Assembly: GCA_020072845.1 (NCBI GenBank)
Contig: JAIQGF010000012.1
Location: 41,975 to 105,974, forward strand
DNA: 64,000 nucleotides
Reading direction: 5' to 3'
From: Terriglobia bacterium
Lineage (GTDB): Bacteria > Acidobacteriota > Terriglobia > Terriglobales > Acidobacteriaceae
Numbering within the stretch: the first letter of the stretch is position 1; each line of letters opens with the position of its first letter. This document shows positions 25,971 to 36,641 of this stretch, one piece after another. The notes under the pieces were generated by a model. The model was not told the origin of the DNA and made no database searches. It worked only from the letters and a program-made list of their open reading frames with translations. The translations under genes and the position numbers were made by a program.

Positions 25971-28718
25971 TTATCGCGGAGGCTTCTGACTGCCGCTCTT
26001 GCTGCACGGTCTCTCAATGCACTTGAGTAGAGCGTTCAGATTTACGCCGGCCTTCTGTAACCGCGCGATTAGCTCGCTATCCAGCACCTGCCCCTTCAGC
26101 AGGCATTCAAGCAATTGGCACCAGAACTGCGTTGCGTTCCCCGCTCCGCCAGTCTCTCCACCACCTGTCGAAGGGTTATCGCCGCCCGCGTACACCGCAG
26201 CCGTCAACGTCTGTTCCCTCTGGAATGCCACTCCTTGAAACGTCGACCCGACCGACCGTGCGCGCACCGTATACAACCCGGAGAGTGTAGTGACGAACTG
26301 TCCGCTGAACTGTCCCGGGTCTCCCTCCGGCATCGCTAGAGTGAAGGTACTTGCATCCGGCCGCATCACCTCTGCCCAGCACCACGCACGCTTCTCCACC
26401 GGAACCGCGTATTCCAGCAGGCTCGCATACACACTCACGGATGCTCCCGGCGTGAAGGCGCTCTGCACCGCGCGAGCGTTGAACACGAGGTTTGAATAGC
26501 AATGAACAACTAGGTCGTAGCTCACGCTCGCTGCCGCCGCGCCCCCAGCCACATAGCTCGACTGGATGCCACTGCCCCTCTTGCCTAGCCGCAGGACCGC
26601 GTTCCACCCACCAGCGTGGCTGCCCGTGGGGGTCGCTGGAATTCCCGGCAGCGATAGGCGGTAATACGCGACTCCTGCCGTCTGTACATACTGAATGTTC
26701 GTAAGCGTCGAAACCGAAGCCGGTGTTATCACCTCTCCGTCTGGTGTCTCCAACTCGAAATCGAGCGCCCATGGTGTCGGGGTGAGCACAAAGACATCCA
26801 GCCCAAACTCCGTCTCGGCAACTTGGAACGGAATTTTATGAACCGCGCTTCCTGTCAGCACTCCATGCGGGTCTAGTACGACGTTTGCGTTCGTCACCCC
26901 AGCCAGCACCTGCACGAAATACTTGTTCAGCCGCGCCGACTTGTCTGGCGTCAGCGTCCCGGTCACCAGCAGATACCCGTTGTGGTTCTGCGTCAGCGTG
27001 TTCAGCGCCGCCGTGCTGATGTTCTCCGGCTGCCCGAGTCCAATCGCGAACGTGTTTGCGGTGATACTGCTGCCAACATCGGCGAGCATCGGCGCCGTGT
27101 TCTCCTCTCCGTCGGTCAGCACCAGCATCGCCGTCACGTCATAGGGCGGCGAGGCACTCGCCTGGGCCGCATCCAGCGCTGCCTTCCCCGCCGCCACTCC
27201 CGCTCCAATCGAAGTATTCCCCGCCGGATCGAGTTCCGGCCCCGAGATGTGCCCGCTTGCCGATATGCGTCCGGCGCCCAGCACCGGAGGACCCACAGCC
27301 GTCACTCCCATCAGCGTCTGTGCCGTGTCGTCGAACCGCACGAGCGCCAAACCGTCGTTATCGAGCATTGTGTTGATGAAGATGTTGCACGCCTCGCGCA
27401 GCTTGCCCACCTTCGTGTTGCCATCACCCGCAGGATCGGCCATGCTGCCTGAGTGATCCAGAACCAGCGCCACCGCGCTCTTCGGTCTTGCCACCGTGTT
27501 AGCGTCGATGTTGATGGTCCAGCTCTGCCCTGTCTCCACACACCGGACCGTCACCGTTCCGTGGCTCGACGAGCCCGCGGTCGTTGACGTGTATGAGATC
27601 CAGATTCGCGCGTCTGCAATCGGATCGGCATCGTTCGCGCTGACCGCAACCTGAGTCCCCAGCGGCGTTCCAAACCCTCCACTAGGCCCCGCAGTAATCT
27701 GGAACGTCCTCGTCCCGCAGGTCACAACCTCAAACACAATCGCGCGATACGTCGTCACTCCCACGCCGCCCAGTCCCTCAGGAACATTAGTGAATGCAAT
27801 ACTGGGAGTCGTCAGGATCAGAGACTCTGCCGGCAGGAACGGCTGCAGCGTCGACCGAATCACCGCTTGGCACACCGCGCAGAACGGAACGCCCAGTTCG
27901 CGCATGCGGCAATCGAACGATGGCCGATAGCAGCCACAATGGAAGTAATCCGCTCCCTCGTAAGCACCTACATAATCTGCTGTCTTCGGATTCGCCTGCG
28001 TATCCCGCTTGGTACAGTCCGGATTGCTCGTCGTCGGCAGCGGATCGGTCGTCGAGGTAAGCTGGGCCTTCCACTTGATCGTATTGCGGTCCGTATTGGT
28101 TGTAACGTTCGGTTGTGACGGGTCGCCTCCCGAGAAGTTGTCATGCCCCGTCTCCGTGGATGTACAGGTCCTGCAGTCGTACTCATCGGCAAAGCTGAAT
28201 GCCAAGTGCCCCATCTCGTGAATCGCGATCTCGGCAGACGACGCGTTCGTCGAAAGCTTTGCCACCCTTCCGTCGCTCGAGCCTCCATACTCGCTCGTAT
28301 TCACAATCACCATCGTCACGTGATTCTCGGGGACATATGTATTCGCTACGTCCTGTGCCGTATCGTCGTTGCAACTCAGCAGCCGCCGCACGTTGCCGTC
28401 GCTACAGAAGGTTGAGTCGAAGTATGTCTTCGGTGTCGCGCCAGAGCCCGTCGATCCATCTCCACAAGTGCCCGGGTCATCCGCTCCACTATCGGTCGAA
28501 ACAACGTCGATGCGGAACACGTTGAACCCGCACCAAAGGTCCGGGTACGGATTCGTCGCGCGCAGAGTGTTGATAAAATTGTCCGTGTCCGTCGCAAACT
28601 GCGACAGCTCCGACGCCCTATAACCGTCCCCCATAATCACGAGGTTGAACCGCTGCGAGTTTGGTCCATGATCGACGAGCTTCGTCAATCCAACCACATA
28701 TCCGTCGGATGTGCTCAT
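25971..28718 (-). CDS. M64-family metallopeptidase fused to a von Willebrand A domain
   Basis: The 915-residue protein has an IgA-peptidase M64-like domain at about residues 10-295, with the zinc motif HEMGHLAFSFADEY (HExxH at 167-171) and CGCYRPSFDCRMRE, as in M64 proteins. A VWA domain begins near 415 with the MIDAS motif DHSGS (421-425) and LVLTDGEENT. The rest is beta-rich. No signal peptide is visible, which is odd for this peptidase class. It overlaps the upstream gene by 4 bp (ATGA), so they are translationally coupled. The substrate is unknown. Confidence 0.75.
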   Translation of the reverse strand: MSTSDGYVVGLTKLVDHGPNSQRFNLVIMGDGYRASELSQFATDTDNFINTLRATNPYPDLWCGFNVFRIDVVSTDSGADDPGTCGDGSTGSGATPKTYFDSTFCSDGNVRRLLSCNDDTAQDVANTYVPENHVTMVIVNTSEYGGSSDGRVAKLSTNASSAEIAIHEMGHLAFSFADEYDCRTCTSTETGHDNFSGGDPSQPNVTTNTDRNTIKWKAQLTSTTDPLPTTSNPDCTKRDTQANPKTADYVGAYEGADYFHCGCYRPSFDCRMRELGVPFCAVCQAVIRSTLQPFLPAESLILTTPSIAFTNVPEGLGGVGVTTYRAIVFEVVTCGTRTFQITAGPSGGFGTPLGTQVAVSANDADPIADARIWISYTSTTAGSSSHGTVTVRCVETGQSWTINIDANTVARPKSAVALVLDHSGSMADPAGDGNTKVGKLREACNIFINTMLDNDGLALVRFDDTAQTLMGVTAVGPPVLGAGRISASGHISGPELDPAGNTSIGAGVAAGKAALDAAQASASPPYDVTAMLVLTDGEENTAPMLADVGSSITANTFAIGLGQPENISTAALNTLTQNHNGYLLVTGTLTPDKSARLNKYFVQVLAGVTNANVVLDPHGVLTGSAVHKIPFQVAETEFGLDVFVLTPTPWALDFELETPDGEVITPASVSTLTNIQYVQTAGVAYYRLSLPGIPATPTGSHAGGWNAVLRLGKRGSGIQSSYVAGGAAAASVSYDLVVHCYSNLVFNARAVQSAFTPGASVSVYASLLEYAVPVEKRAWCWAEVMRPDASTFTLAMPEGDPGQFSGQFVTTLSGLYTVRARSVGSTFQGVAFQREQTLTAAVYAGGDNPSTGGGETGGAGNATQFWCQLLECLLKGQVLDSELIARLQKAGVNLNALLKCIERPCSKSGSQKPPR

Positions 28719-29209
28719 CTCGCACCTCCACGCTCGTGACTTGGCCCGCCGTCCGTTGCGGCCTTTCCCTGGGCCAGGCCACGCAGATGCTCCATCGGCA
28801 GCCGATTCAGAACGGCGCTTGGCTTCGTCCGGTCCGCTCGAATCTTTGGACCGTGCAGCGTAAACTCCGCGGCATCCGGAAAATCTGGAACGATCAACTC
28901 GATCTTTCGCTCAGGCTTCGTCGCGGGAATGCGCCGGATCGTTCCCCGCTTCTGGTCGTCGAAGACCTCGATGCTCTCCGGATCGCCGTGCGGGAGCGGA
29001 CGGTAATAGAGCAGCTTGCCGTTTTTGTCCCGAATCTCGAACCAATAGCCAGAACTATCCTCAGTCGGCGGCGACGGCGGCGGTGCCACCGCTCTCATCG
29101 CCACACGCATCGCCTTCAACACCTTTACCGTTCCCGAAGCAAGCGAGATCGTCACGCGCAGCGAATGCGTGTATCCCGCAGTTGAGGAAGCAATATGAAC
29201 CTTCGACAT
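28715..29209 (-). CDS. Protein coupled to the M64/VWA gene, unknown function
   Basis: A 164-residue protein with a Pro/Ser linker (about 43-52) and a beta-rich middle (YWFEIRDKNGKLLYYRPL). It overlaps the M64/VWA gene start by 4 bp, so the pair is an operon. There is no signal peptide or membrane helix. I do not recognise the family. The coupling suggests a complex or chaperone/inhibitor role with the peptidase (inference). Confidence 0.55.
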   Translation of the reverse strand: MSKVHIASSTAGYTHSLRVTISLASGTVKVLKAMRVAMRAVAPPPSPPTEDSSGYWFEIRDKNGKLLYYRPLPHGDPESIEVFDDQKRGTIRRIPATKPERKIELIVPDFPDAAEFTLHGPKIRADRTKPSAVLNRLPMEHLRGLAQGKAATDGGPSHERGGAR

Positions 29210-29592
29210 AGGACCGCCTTTATTGTATCCGCGGGGAGAGTTCCTGTGAGCGTGCAGACACGCGAGCTGGCAAGCACCTGGGAAGCGCGGATCGCGATTG
29301 TGCGCCAGAAGTTAGGGTGTCGTTCGGCTGTCGATTACTCATCGCGCAGCTACCCCTTTTAGCGACGCAGTCTGGCACGAGAACCTTTTCGTGTCAAGGC
29401 TGCGACGGTTACATGCTTTGCAGGCTCCTACTTGTAATGAGCTGAATGGTTAACTCATAGTTTCAGGTTTGTCGGCAACTCGGACACAATGTGACGCGGG
29501 TCCACAGGCTGGCTTATGGAACAATGAGTCGATTGCGAGGCTGGGGGGGTTGTTACAGACTCAAACCACAAATCATCAAATCACAAATGGAT
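29210..29592. other. Gene-free gap of 383 bp
   Basis: It lies upstream of the M64 operon and at the 3' side of the diguanylate cyclase gene. I see only a short TCACAAATCATCAAATCAC array near 29567-29586. No convincing ORF, RNA gene or operator is visible. Confidence 0.6.
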
Positions 29593-30705
29593 TTACTTCA
29601 TCATGCCGTGCTGCGCCACGGCGATGTTGTCGCGGCTGGTGTTCTTGACCTCGTACATCATCTCGTCGGCCTGGCGGATGATTTCGTGCGCGCTTTTGGC
29701 GTCTTCCGGATAGGAGGCAACGCCGATCGAAGCGCGGATGTTGAGGTTCAGGTTTTCGTCTTTGAGCAACTTACTCTTGCGGAATGAATCGAGCAGGCGG
29801 CGGGCGACGATCAGCCCGGAATCCTTCCCGGTCTGCGGCAGCAGGACGACGAACTCGTCGCCGCCATAGCGGAAGGCGTAGTCAATCAGGCGCAGGTGGC
29901 TCTTGATGGTATAGCCGATTTCCGCCAGCAGCTTGCTGCCTACCAGGTGTCCGTGCGTGTCGTTGACCTGCTTGAAATGGTCCAGGTCAATAAACAGCAC
30001 GGTGAACTCGTAGCCGAAGCGCGCCGAGCGATACACCTCGGATTCCAGCGTTTTGTACAGATGGCGCGCGTTGTACAGGCCGGTGCAGTCGTCGGTGATG
30101 GTGAGCTCTTGAATTCTCTCCACCGCGCGCGCGTTATCAATGGCGATGGCGGCGTAGTCGCAGATGGCGCGCAGGAAGAACATCTCGCTGTCGCTGAAGC
30201 TCGACATGGGCACATTGATGAGCTGGATCACCGCCAGCACGCGGTGTTTGGCCTTCAGCGGGATGCAGATGATGGAGCGCGTTTGCCACTTGGTCATTTC
30301 GTCGATGCGCTTGGCGAAACGCGGGTCGGTATAAACGTCGGGCACGATGAGCGGCTCTCCGTGCTTGGCCACCCATCCGGCGATGCCCTCGCCCATCTTC
30401 AGGCGCACGGTGCGCAGCGCGTCGGCGGCGTCGCCCACCGCGATGGCGAAGTACAGTTCGTCGGCGGACTCATCCACCATGAGCAGCGACCAGGTGTCGG
30501 GACGGAAGTACTCCGCCACTTTCTCCATGATGGTCTGCAGGATGGAATCCAGATTGAGCGAGGAGGTCAGGGCCTTGGCGACTTCATGGAAGATGGAAAG
30601 CTCCTGCACATGCCGTCTACGGTCGGTGGCAGCGGCCTCGCTCATAGGGGGAGTCCCAGCTTCGGTGAATTCGCTGGGCGCATTATAAGGTTTATTGGCC
30701 GCCAT
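29593..30705 (-). CDS. GAF-GGDEF diguanylate cyclase
   Basis: A 370-residue soluble protein. The GAF sensor domain covers about residues 50-195 and the GGDEF domain about 205-365, with the intact active site GGDEF at 281-285. An RxxD inhibitory site (R272-L-I-D275) stands five residues upstream, as in product-inhibited cyclases. It should make cyclic di-GMP in response to a signal sensed by GAF. The first 20 residues may be non-native; an alternative ATG is at 30645. It is divergent from the RodZ-like gene. Confidence 0.88.
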   Translation of the reverse strand: MAANKPYNAPSEFTEAGTPPMSEAAATDRRRHVQELSIFHEVAKALTSSLNLDSILQTIMEKVAEYFRPDTWSLLMVDESADELYFAIAVGDAADALRTVRLKMGEGIAGWVAKHGEPLIVPDVYTDPRFAKRIDEMTKWQTRSIICIPLKAKHRVLAVIQLINVPMSSFSDSEMFFLRAICDYAAIAIDNARAVERIQELTITDDCTGLYNARHLYKTLESEVYRSARFGYEFTVLFIDLDHFKQVNDTHGHLVGSKLLAEIGYTIKSHLRLIDYAFRYGGDEFVVLLPQTGKDSGLIVARRLLDSFRKSKLLKDENLNLNIRASIGVASYPEDAKSAHEIIRQADEMMYEVKNTSRDNIAVAQHGMMK

Positions 30706-30882
30706 TCAATCGCCAGAACGGTTACCCTGGTCACCCCTCGGCCGCGGGCCGCAGGCAGGCAAGCCGTTTCCAGGTGCGAGTTTACGGTTTTTTCTTTGAC
30801 ACTGCCAAGCGCCAAACCTATGATGGCGGCGCTTTCCTCCACCCATTTTGGGCGGCCGTTTCCCTGACTCGAGGATGTATTC

Positions 30883-31668
30883 GTGGGATCGTTTGGTGAT
30901 CGACTGCAGCGCGAGCGCGAGATGCGCGGCATCACGCTGGAAGAAATAGCCGAGGCGACCAAGATCGGGACCCGGTCGCTGCGGGCCCTCGAGGAGCAGG
31001 ATTTCGACAAGCTACCCGGCGGAATCTTCAACAAAGGATTCGTGCGCGCCTACGCGCGCTATCTCGGCCTCGACGAAGAACAGGCGGTCGCCGATTACCT
31101 GACGGCGCTCAGCGAAGCCCAGGCCGCCGGCAAGACCACGCGCCAGGAACCCGGCGCCAATGCCGTCGCCCCGGATCGTGACATCTTCCTTCCCGACGTC
31201 GAGGACAGCGAGCCCATGCGCCTGCCCCTCGGCCCGATCGCGGTGGTCGTGGTGGTCGCGGTCTTGCTGTTCAGCGGCTGGCGGTATTACACCAGGAACG
31301 GTCTGCCGAAATTGCGCCATGTGCGCGCGGCAGCGCAACAGCCCTCGCCGCCGGCAGCCAAGCCGGCAGCCTCTACCGATGCGTCACGCCCGGGGACGAA
31401 CCCGCTCCCGGCGAAAGATGGTTTTGTGGTGCGGGTGAAGGCCAAGGAAGATTCCTGGATTTCCATCGTGGCCGACGGCAAGCCGGTGATCTCGGCCGTA
31501 TTGCCGAAGGACTCCGAGAAGTCCGTGCACGCGCAGGAGAGCGTCGTGCTCAAGCTCGGCAAAGCCACTGGCTTCGATGTGTTCTACAACGACAAACTCC
31601 TACCACCCCTGATCCCGGACGGCAAGGTCAAGACCATGGAATTCACCTCCGCCGGGTTACGACCGTAA
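30883..31668 (+). CDS. RodZ-like protein (HTH_25, membrane segment, DUF4115)
   Basis: A 261-residue protein: an N-terminal Cro-like HTH domain (about 5-75, LEEIAEATKIGTRSLRALE), one membrane helix (about 112-128, AVVVVVAVLLFSG) and a periplasmic beta domain (about 175-261) of the DUF4115 type. This is the layout of RodZ, which links MreB to the elongation complex. It is shorter than E. coli RodZ. The start is a GTG at 30883. The gene is followed by a gap with possible leader structures and then metK. Confidence 0.8.
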   Translation: MGSFGDRLQREREMRGITLEEIAEATKIGTRSLRALEEQDFDKLPGGIFNKGFVRAYARYLGLDEEQAVADYLTALSEAQAAGKTTRQEPGANAVAPDRDIFLPDVEDSEPMRLPLGPIAVVVVVAVLLFSGWRYYTRNGLPKLRHVRAAAQQPSPPAAKPAASTDASRPGTNPLPAKDGFVVRVKAKEDSWISIVADGKPVISAVLPKDSEKSVHAQESVVLKLGKATGFDVFYNDKLLPPLIPDGKVKTMEFTSAGLRP

Positions 31669-31882
31669 CTAACCGCCTCCTGGATTGCGGTTGACCGCTC
31701 AAAACACACCGTTTACTGTGAAATTCGTGCGCAACTCCGCCCTCGGGTGGGTTAATGGACGTGTTCCCCGAGCGCAAAAAGCGTTGCGGCCACAGGAGCG
31801 CTCTGCTACTTTGGATAAGATTAAAATTCAGTTCCTGCGGTCCGTCCCCGCCCGTAGCGCCTAACACCAGCAGGAGGTTTGT
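31669..31882 (+). other. Candidate structured leader upstream of metK
   Basis: The 214-bp gap holds alternative stems: CTCGGG (31742-31747) with CCCGAG (31767-31772), and AGCGC (31771-31775) with GCGCT (31798-31802). They overlap by two bases, so they compete. The metK-ahcY context suggests a SAM- or SAH-sensing switch, but I cannot match a known riboswitch consensus. AGGAGG (31872-31877) is a clear ribosome binding site for the metK TTG. Confidence 0.35.
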
Positions 31883-33070
31883 TTGACGACCAAGAATCGT
31901 TTTTTGTTCACCTCGGAATCGGTCACCGAAGGCCATCCGGACAAGATCGCCGACCAGATTTCCGACGCCATCCTCGACGCCTGTTTTGAACAGGACCCCT
32001 ACAGCCGCGTGGCCTGCGAGACCCTCACCGCCACCGGCCTGGTGGTCATTGCCGGCGAGATTACCACCAAGGCGTACGTCGATTTCCAGACGCTGGTGCG
32101 CGGCGTGGTGGCCTCCATCGGCTACGACAACGCCCTGTACGGCTTCGATGCCAACACCTGCGCGGTGATCTCCAGCATCAACAAGCAGTCGGGCGATATC
32201 GCCATGGGCGTGGACACCGGCGGCGCCGGCGACCAGGGCATGATGTTCGGCTACGCCACCAACGAAACCCCCGAATTGATGCCACTCGCCATCTCTCTCG
32301 CCCACAAGCTCTGCCGCAAACTTTCCGAAGTACGCAAAAAGGGCACGCTGCCTTATCTGCGCCCCGACGGCAAGTCGCAGGTCACGGTCGAGTATGACGA
32401 TCACCACCGGCCGGTGCGGGTGGACGCGGTCGTGCTCTCCACCCAGCACGCGGAGAACGTGACCAATGAAGAACTGCGCGCCGACATTCTGAAGCACGTG
32501 ATCCAGGCCACCATTCCCGCCGAACTGCTCGATGCCGACACCAAGTACCACATCAATCCCACCGGGCGCTTCGTAATCGGCGGCCCCATGGGCGACACCG
32601 GACTCACCGGGCGCAAGATCATCGTGGACACCTACGGCGGCATGGGACGTCACGGCGGCGGCGCCTTCAGCGGCAAGGACCCGACCAAGGTGGACCGCTC
32701 CGCCGCCTACATGGCGCGCTACATCGCCAAGAACATCGTGGCCGCGGGGCTCGCCGACCGCTGCGAAGTCCAGCTCGCCTACGCCATCGGCGTCGCCAAT
32801 CCGGTCAGCGTTCTGGTGGATACCTTCGGCACCGGCAAAGTTGCGCATGAGAAGCTGCAGGAACTGGTGCGCGCCAACTTCCAGTTGACGCCGCGCGGAA
32901 TCATCGACTCGCTGAAGCTGCGCCGTCCCATCTACCGTAAGACGGCCGCCTACGGGCACTTCGGGCGCGACGACAAAGACTTTACTTGGGAAGCGACGGA
33001 TAAGGCGAAGGCGCTGCGCGAGCAGGCCGCCGGCGCGTCTCACGGGGCGATTCACGCCGCAAGGAAATAA
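31883..33070 (+). CDS. metK: S-adenosylmethionine synthetase
   Basis: A 395-residue enzyme making SAM from methionine and ATP. Signatures are [35 protein letters not shown], and the C-terminal [19 protein letters not shown]. Start: TTG at 31883, 5 bp after AGGAGG; homologues align from here. The next gene is ahcY in the same direction, so the two steps of the SAM cycle are adjacent. Confidence 0.97.
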   Translation: MTTKNRFLFTSESVTEGHPDKIADQISDAILDACFEQDPYSRVACETLTATGLVVIAGEITTKAYVDFQTLVRGVVASIGYDNALYGFDANTCAVISSINKQSGDIAMGVDTGGAGDQGMMFGYATNETPELMPLAISLAHKLCRKLSEVRKKGTLPYLRPDGKSQVTVEYDDHHRPVRVDAVVLSTQHAENVTNEELRADILKHVIQATIPAELLDADTKYHINPTGRFVIGGPMGDTGLTGRKIIVDTYGGMGRHGGGAFSGKDPTKVDRSAAYMARYIAKNIVAAGLADRCEVQLAYAIGVANPVSVLVDTFGTGKVAHEKLQELVRANFQLTPRGIIDSLKLRRPIYRKTAAYGHFGRDDKDFTWEATDKAKALREQAAGASHGAIHAARK

Positions 33071-34441
<1,371 letters not shown>

Positions 34442-34496
34442 AGGGCTTCAGGCGTCAGGCGTCAGGCTTCAGGAAAACAAACTCGCAACCAATGCA

Positions 34497-34528
34497 GCCC
34501 GGCCGCCCTTGGCCGGGCTTTTCTTTCT
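34497..34528 (+). terminator. Rho-independent terminator of ahcY
   Basis: GCCCGGCC (34497-34504) pairs with GGCCGGGC (34511-34518), loop GCCCTT, followed by TTTTCTTTCT. It lies 55 bp after the stop. A GGCTTCAGGCGTCAGGC array (34443-34473) precedes it. Confidence 0.85.
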
Positions 34529-34582
34529 CTCGCGATGAAGTTGTAGCCCGCTCGCCCTCGAGCGCGTTTTCTTCACACAATT

Positions 34583-35152
34583 TCACTTTCTCCTTTTGAC
34601 CGCGCTGAACGTCATCTCTTGCGCCGGACTGCCGGTGCGCGTCTTCCAATCGGCAAAGAGCTGTGCGTACGAGTCGGTGATGTACTGCGAGGGCGCAATG
34701 CCGAGCGCGCGCGCCGTCCGGTCAATCCAGCGCGGCGGGCCCTCGATCTCGCCGAAATTGCCGATCGGGGTTTCGTCCAAGACCACGTGTCCGGTGCCGT
34801 CGCTCCACTCGCTGCGGAATTTCTCGTACTGGAAGCTGGGCGCGAATCCCAGCGCGCTAAGGATTCCGTGCATGCGCTCGCCGTTCTCGACCCCAGTTTC
34901 GGTCTCGACGCGCGTTTTGTGACGCCCCGCGAGGCCGGGCGCCTTGTGTGTCAGCGTCCATCCGTCGCCGTACTTGCGCAACCTCAGCAGCTCGCCGCGC
35001 TGGCGCAGAACCGCGCCCGGCAGGTCGTACAGAGTGTTCATCTCGTGCGTGCGCGCGGTCTGGCGGCGGAAGCGCAGTGCGCGCAGCTTGCGCTCGAGGG
35101 CGCGCAGGTCATCGAGCGCGAACTTGATTTCCACTTCCTTCGGCGACGCCAT
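34583..35152 (-). CDS. CYTH-domain protein (class IV adenylate cyclase/thiamine triphosphatase-like)
   Basis: An about 189-residue protein of the CYTH superfamily. The signature EVEIKF (ExExK) opens the domain, followed by RLRKYGDGWTLTHKAP and a C-terminal GEIEGP segment with the conserved acidic residues. Such proteins bind triphosphates with two metal ions; class IV cyclases, ThTPase and inorganic triphosphatases share it. The substrate is unresolved. ATG at 35152 is chosen as the domain starts immediately after; an ATG 12 nt upstream is also possible. Confidence 0.8.
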   Translation of the reverse strand: MASPKEVEIKFALDDLRALERKLRALRFRRQTARTHEMNTLYDLPGAVLRQRGELLRLRKYGDGWTLTHKAPGLAGRHKTRVETETGVENGERMHGILSALGFAPSFQYEKFRSEWSDGTGHVVLDETPIGNFGEIEGPPRWIDRTARALGIAPSQYITDSYAQLFADWKTRTGSPAQEMTFSAVKRRK

Positions 35153-35212
35153 TGCCGGAAGCATACCATCCCGCTTTGCCGTAAGATGTCGGGCCGGGGA
35201 ACCAAGGACTTA

Positions 35213-35342
35213 GGGATTAGCAATTAGCGCAGGCCGGGTCCGGTCAGGCTTTGTCATTCCGAGCGCAGCGAGAGCCTGCCCTGAGGGAAGTCGAAGGGAA
35301 TCTGCTTTAGCTAATTGCTAATTGCTAATCGCTAATTGCTCG
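35213..35342. repeat. Inverted array TTAGCAATTAGC enclosing a dispersed repeat
   Basis: GATTAGCAATTAGCGCAGG (35215-35233) faces CTAATTGCTAATTGCTAATC (about 35310-35329). Enclosed at about 35253-35305 is a TCATTCCGAGCG ... GAATCTGCTTT element with the AGCCTGCCCTGAGG core. It lies between the CYTH gene and the RidA gene. Confidence 0.8.
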
Positions 35343-35357
35343 ACCAAGGAGCTCCAC

Positions 35358-35822
35358 ATGAAGAAAGCTTTTGTCCTGATCACGATCAGCGTCCTCGCAG
35401 CGACAGCCCTCTCCGCTCAAGCCGCGCCCAAGAAGGGCGGAGCGCAATCCGCCCGCCGCTACATCAATTTGCCGAAGCCGGTCCAGGCGCCCTTCAGCGA
35501 CGCTGTGCTGGCCGGCAACACCCTCTACATCGCGGGGCGCATCGGCGTCGATCCCAAGACCGGCAAGCCGCCCGACGACATCGAGCAGGAGGTCCGCATC
35601 CTGCTCGACGGCTTCAAGTCGGTGCTCGCCGAGACCGGCATGACCATGGACGACCTCGTCTTCGTCCAGGTCTTTTGTCCCGACCTCTCGCTCTATGGAA
35701 AATTCAACGACGTCTACAAAACTTATTTCGGAAAGGACTACCCGGCGCGCGCCTTCGTCGGTTCCGGCCCGCTGTTGCGCGGCGGACACTTCGAGATGAA
35801 TGGCATCGCGGTGAAAAAATAA
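35358..35822 (+). CDS. Secreted RidA/YjgF-family protein
   Basis: A 154-residue protein with a signal peptide (MKKAFVLITISVLAATALSAQA) and a RidA domain (about 32-150). The family arginine is in FVGSGPLLRGGHFEMNG-type context and YIAGRIGVDP matches the YjgF signature. Cytoplasmic RidA removes reactive enamines; an exported version is unusual and its substrate is unknown. A ribosome binding site (AAGGAG) precedes the ATG. Confidence 0.8.
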   Translation: MKKAFVLITISVLAATALSAQAAPKKGGAQSARRYINLPKPVQAPFSDAVLAGNTLYIAGRIGVDPKTGKPPDDIEQEVRILLDGFKSVLAETGMTMDDLVFVQVFCPDLSLYGKFNDVYKTYFGKDYPARAFVGSGPLLRGGHFEMNGIAVKK

Positions 35823-35888
35823 GCTCTCAGCTGTCAGCTCTCAGCTTCGATCAAAGCGCGGTTAGCTGACAGCCGATAGCTGAGAGAT
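35822..35888. repeat. Inverted array, unit CAGCTGTCAGCTCTCAG
   Basis: CTCTCAGCTGTCAGCTCTCAG (left part from 35824) faces GCTGACAGCCGATAGCTGAG (about 35867-35886). Same unit family as 4115-4275. Confidence 0.8.
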
Positions 35889-35911
35889 GAAGGCTTTACA
35901 ATAGAGCCACC

Positions 35912-36316
35912 ATGAAACGGTTCGCGTTCATCGCTGCACTGTTGTTTGCCCTCGCGCTCCACGCGGACGACAAAGTTGCAACCCTGAATTTTCTGGTGGT
36001 GAGGGCGGAGAACGGCAAGCCCATCCGCAATGCCTCGATCGTGCTGCATCCGGTTTCCAAGGATGGACGCCAGAAGCACGCCGGCTACCAACTCAAGACC
36101 GATCCTGACGGCAAGGCGAGCTTTGACGGCGCGCCCTTCGGCAAGTTACGCGTGCAGGTGCTGGTGCGCGGGTTTCAGACCTACGGCGAGGATTTCGAAA
36201 TCAACCAGCCGACACAGGAAATCACGATCAAGCTCAAACGCCCGCAGGGCCAGTATTCGATTTACGACGACAAGCCGAAGCAGGAAGAAAAAAAGCCGGC
36301 AGAGAAACCAAAATAG
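35912..36316 (+). CDS. Small secreted carboxypeptidase-regulatory-like protein
   Basis: A 134-residue product with a signal peptide (about 1-19) and one beta-sandwich domain (about 25-110: NFLVVRAENGKPIRNASI ... TDPDGKASFDG) of the carboxypeptidase-regulatory-like type. The tail is Lys/Glu/Pro-rich (KQEEKKPAEKPK). Such domains bind to surface or outer-membrane partners; here it stands alone, so its role is unknown. It lies 95 bp after the RidA gene, separated by a repeat. Confidence 0.65.
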   Translation: MKRFAFIAALLFALALHADDKVATLNFLVVRAENGKPIRNASIVLHPVSKDGRQKHAGYQLKTDPDGKASFDGAPFGKLRVQVLVRGFQTYGEDFEINQPTQEITIKLKRPQGQYSIYDDKPKQEEKKPAEKPK

Positions 36317-36640
36317 TACCCAGTACCGAGTACCCAGTACCGAGCAGCCTAGAATACGTTCCTACTGGGAACTCGCTATTCGAACTGTTTCAAAAGTCGT
36401 TCTTGGGAAGGGCACGGCGGAACCTGTCCCGAGCGAAGCCGAGGGAGCCATGCCGCCGAGCCCGCAAGAATGCTGGGCTTTAGCCCCTGAGGGACATTTT
36501 TCCTGAGGCGAAGATCTATTTTTTGAAACCAGTTCTAGTACGCAGTACCGAGCAGCCTACCTTACGTTCGTGCTGGAAACTCGGTACTCAGTACTCGGTA
36601 CTCGGTACTAGGTACTCGGTACTCGGTACTAGGTACTCGC
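36316..36640. repeat. Compound region: TACCGAGTACCCAG arrays and dispersed element copy 2
   Basis: AGTACCGAGTACCCAG units (36316-36349) and a short piece near 36537-36560 face arrays of TACTCGGTACTAGG (36574-36640). Between them, 36405-36462 is the second copy of the element found in the cofH tail (GGCACGGC ... GCCATGCC). It is followed by GCTGGGCTTTAGCCCC. No gene lies in this 325-bp gap. Confidence 0.85.
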
Positions 36641-36641
36641 T

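Noticed and set aside
31669..31882. Firm SAH or SAM riboswitch call upstream of metK
   Set aside because: Fragments such as GGAGCGCT resemble parts of the SAH consensus, but the full set of helices is not found.
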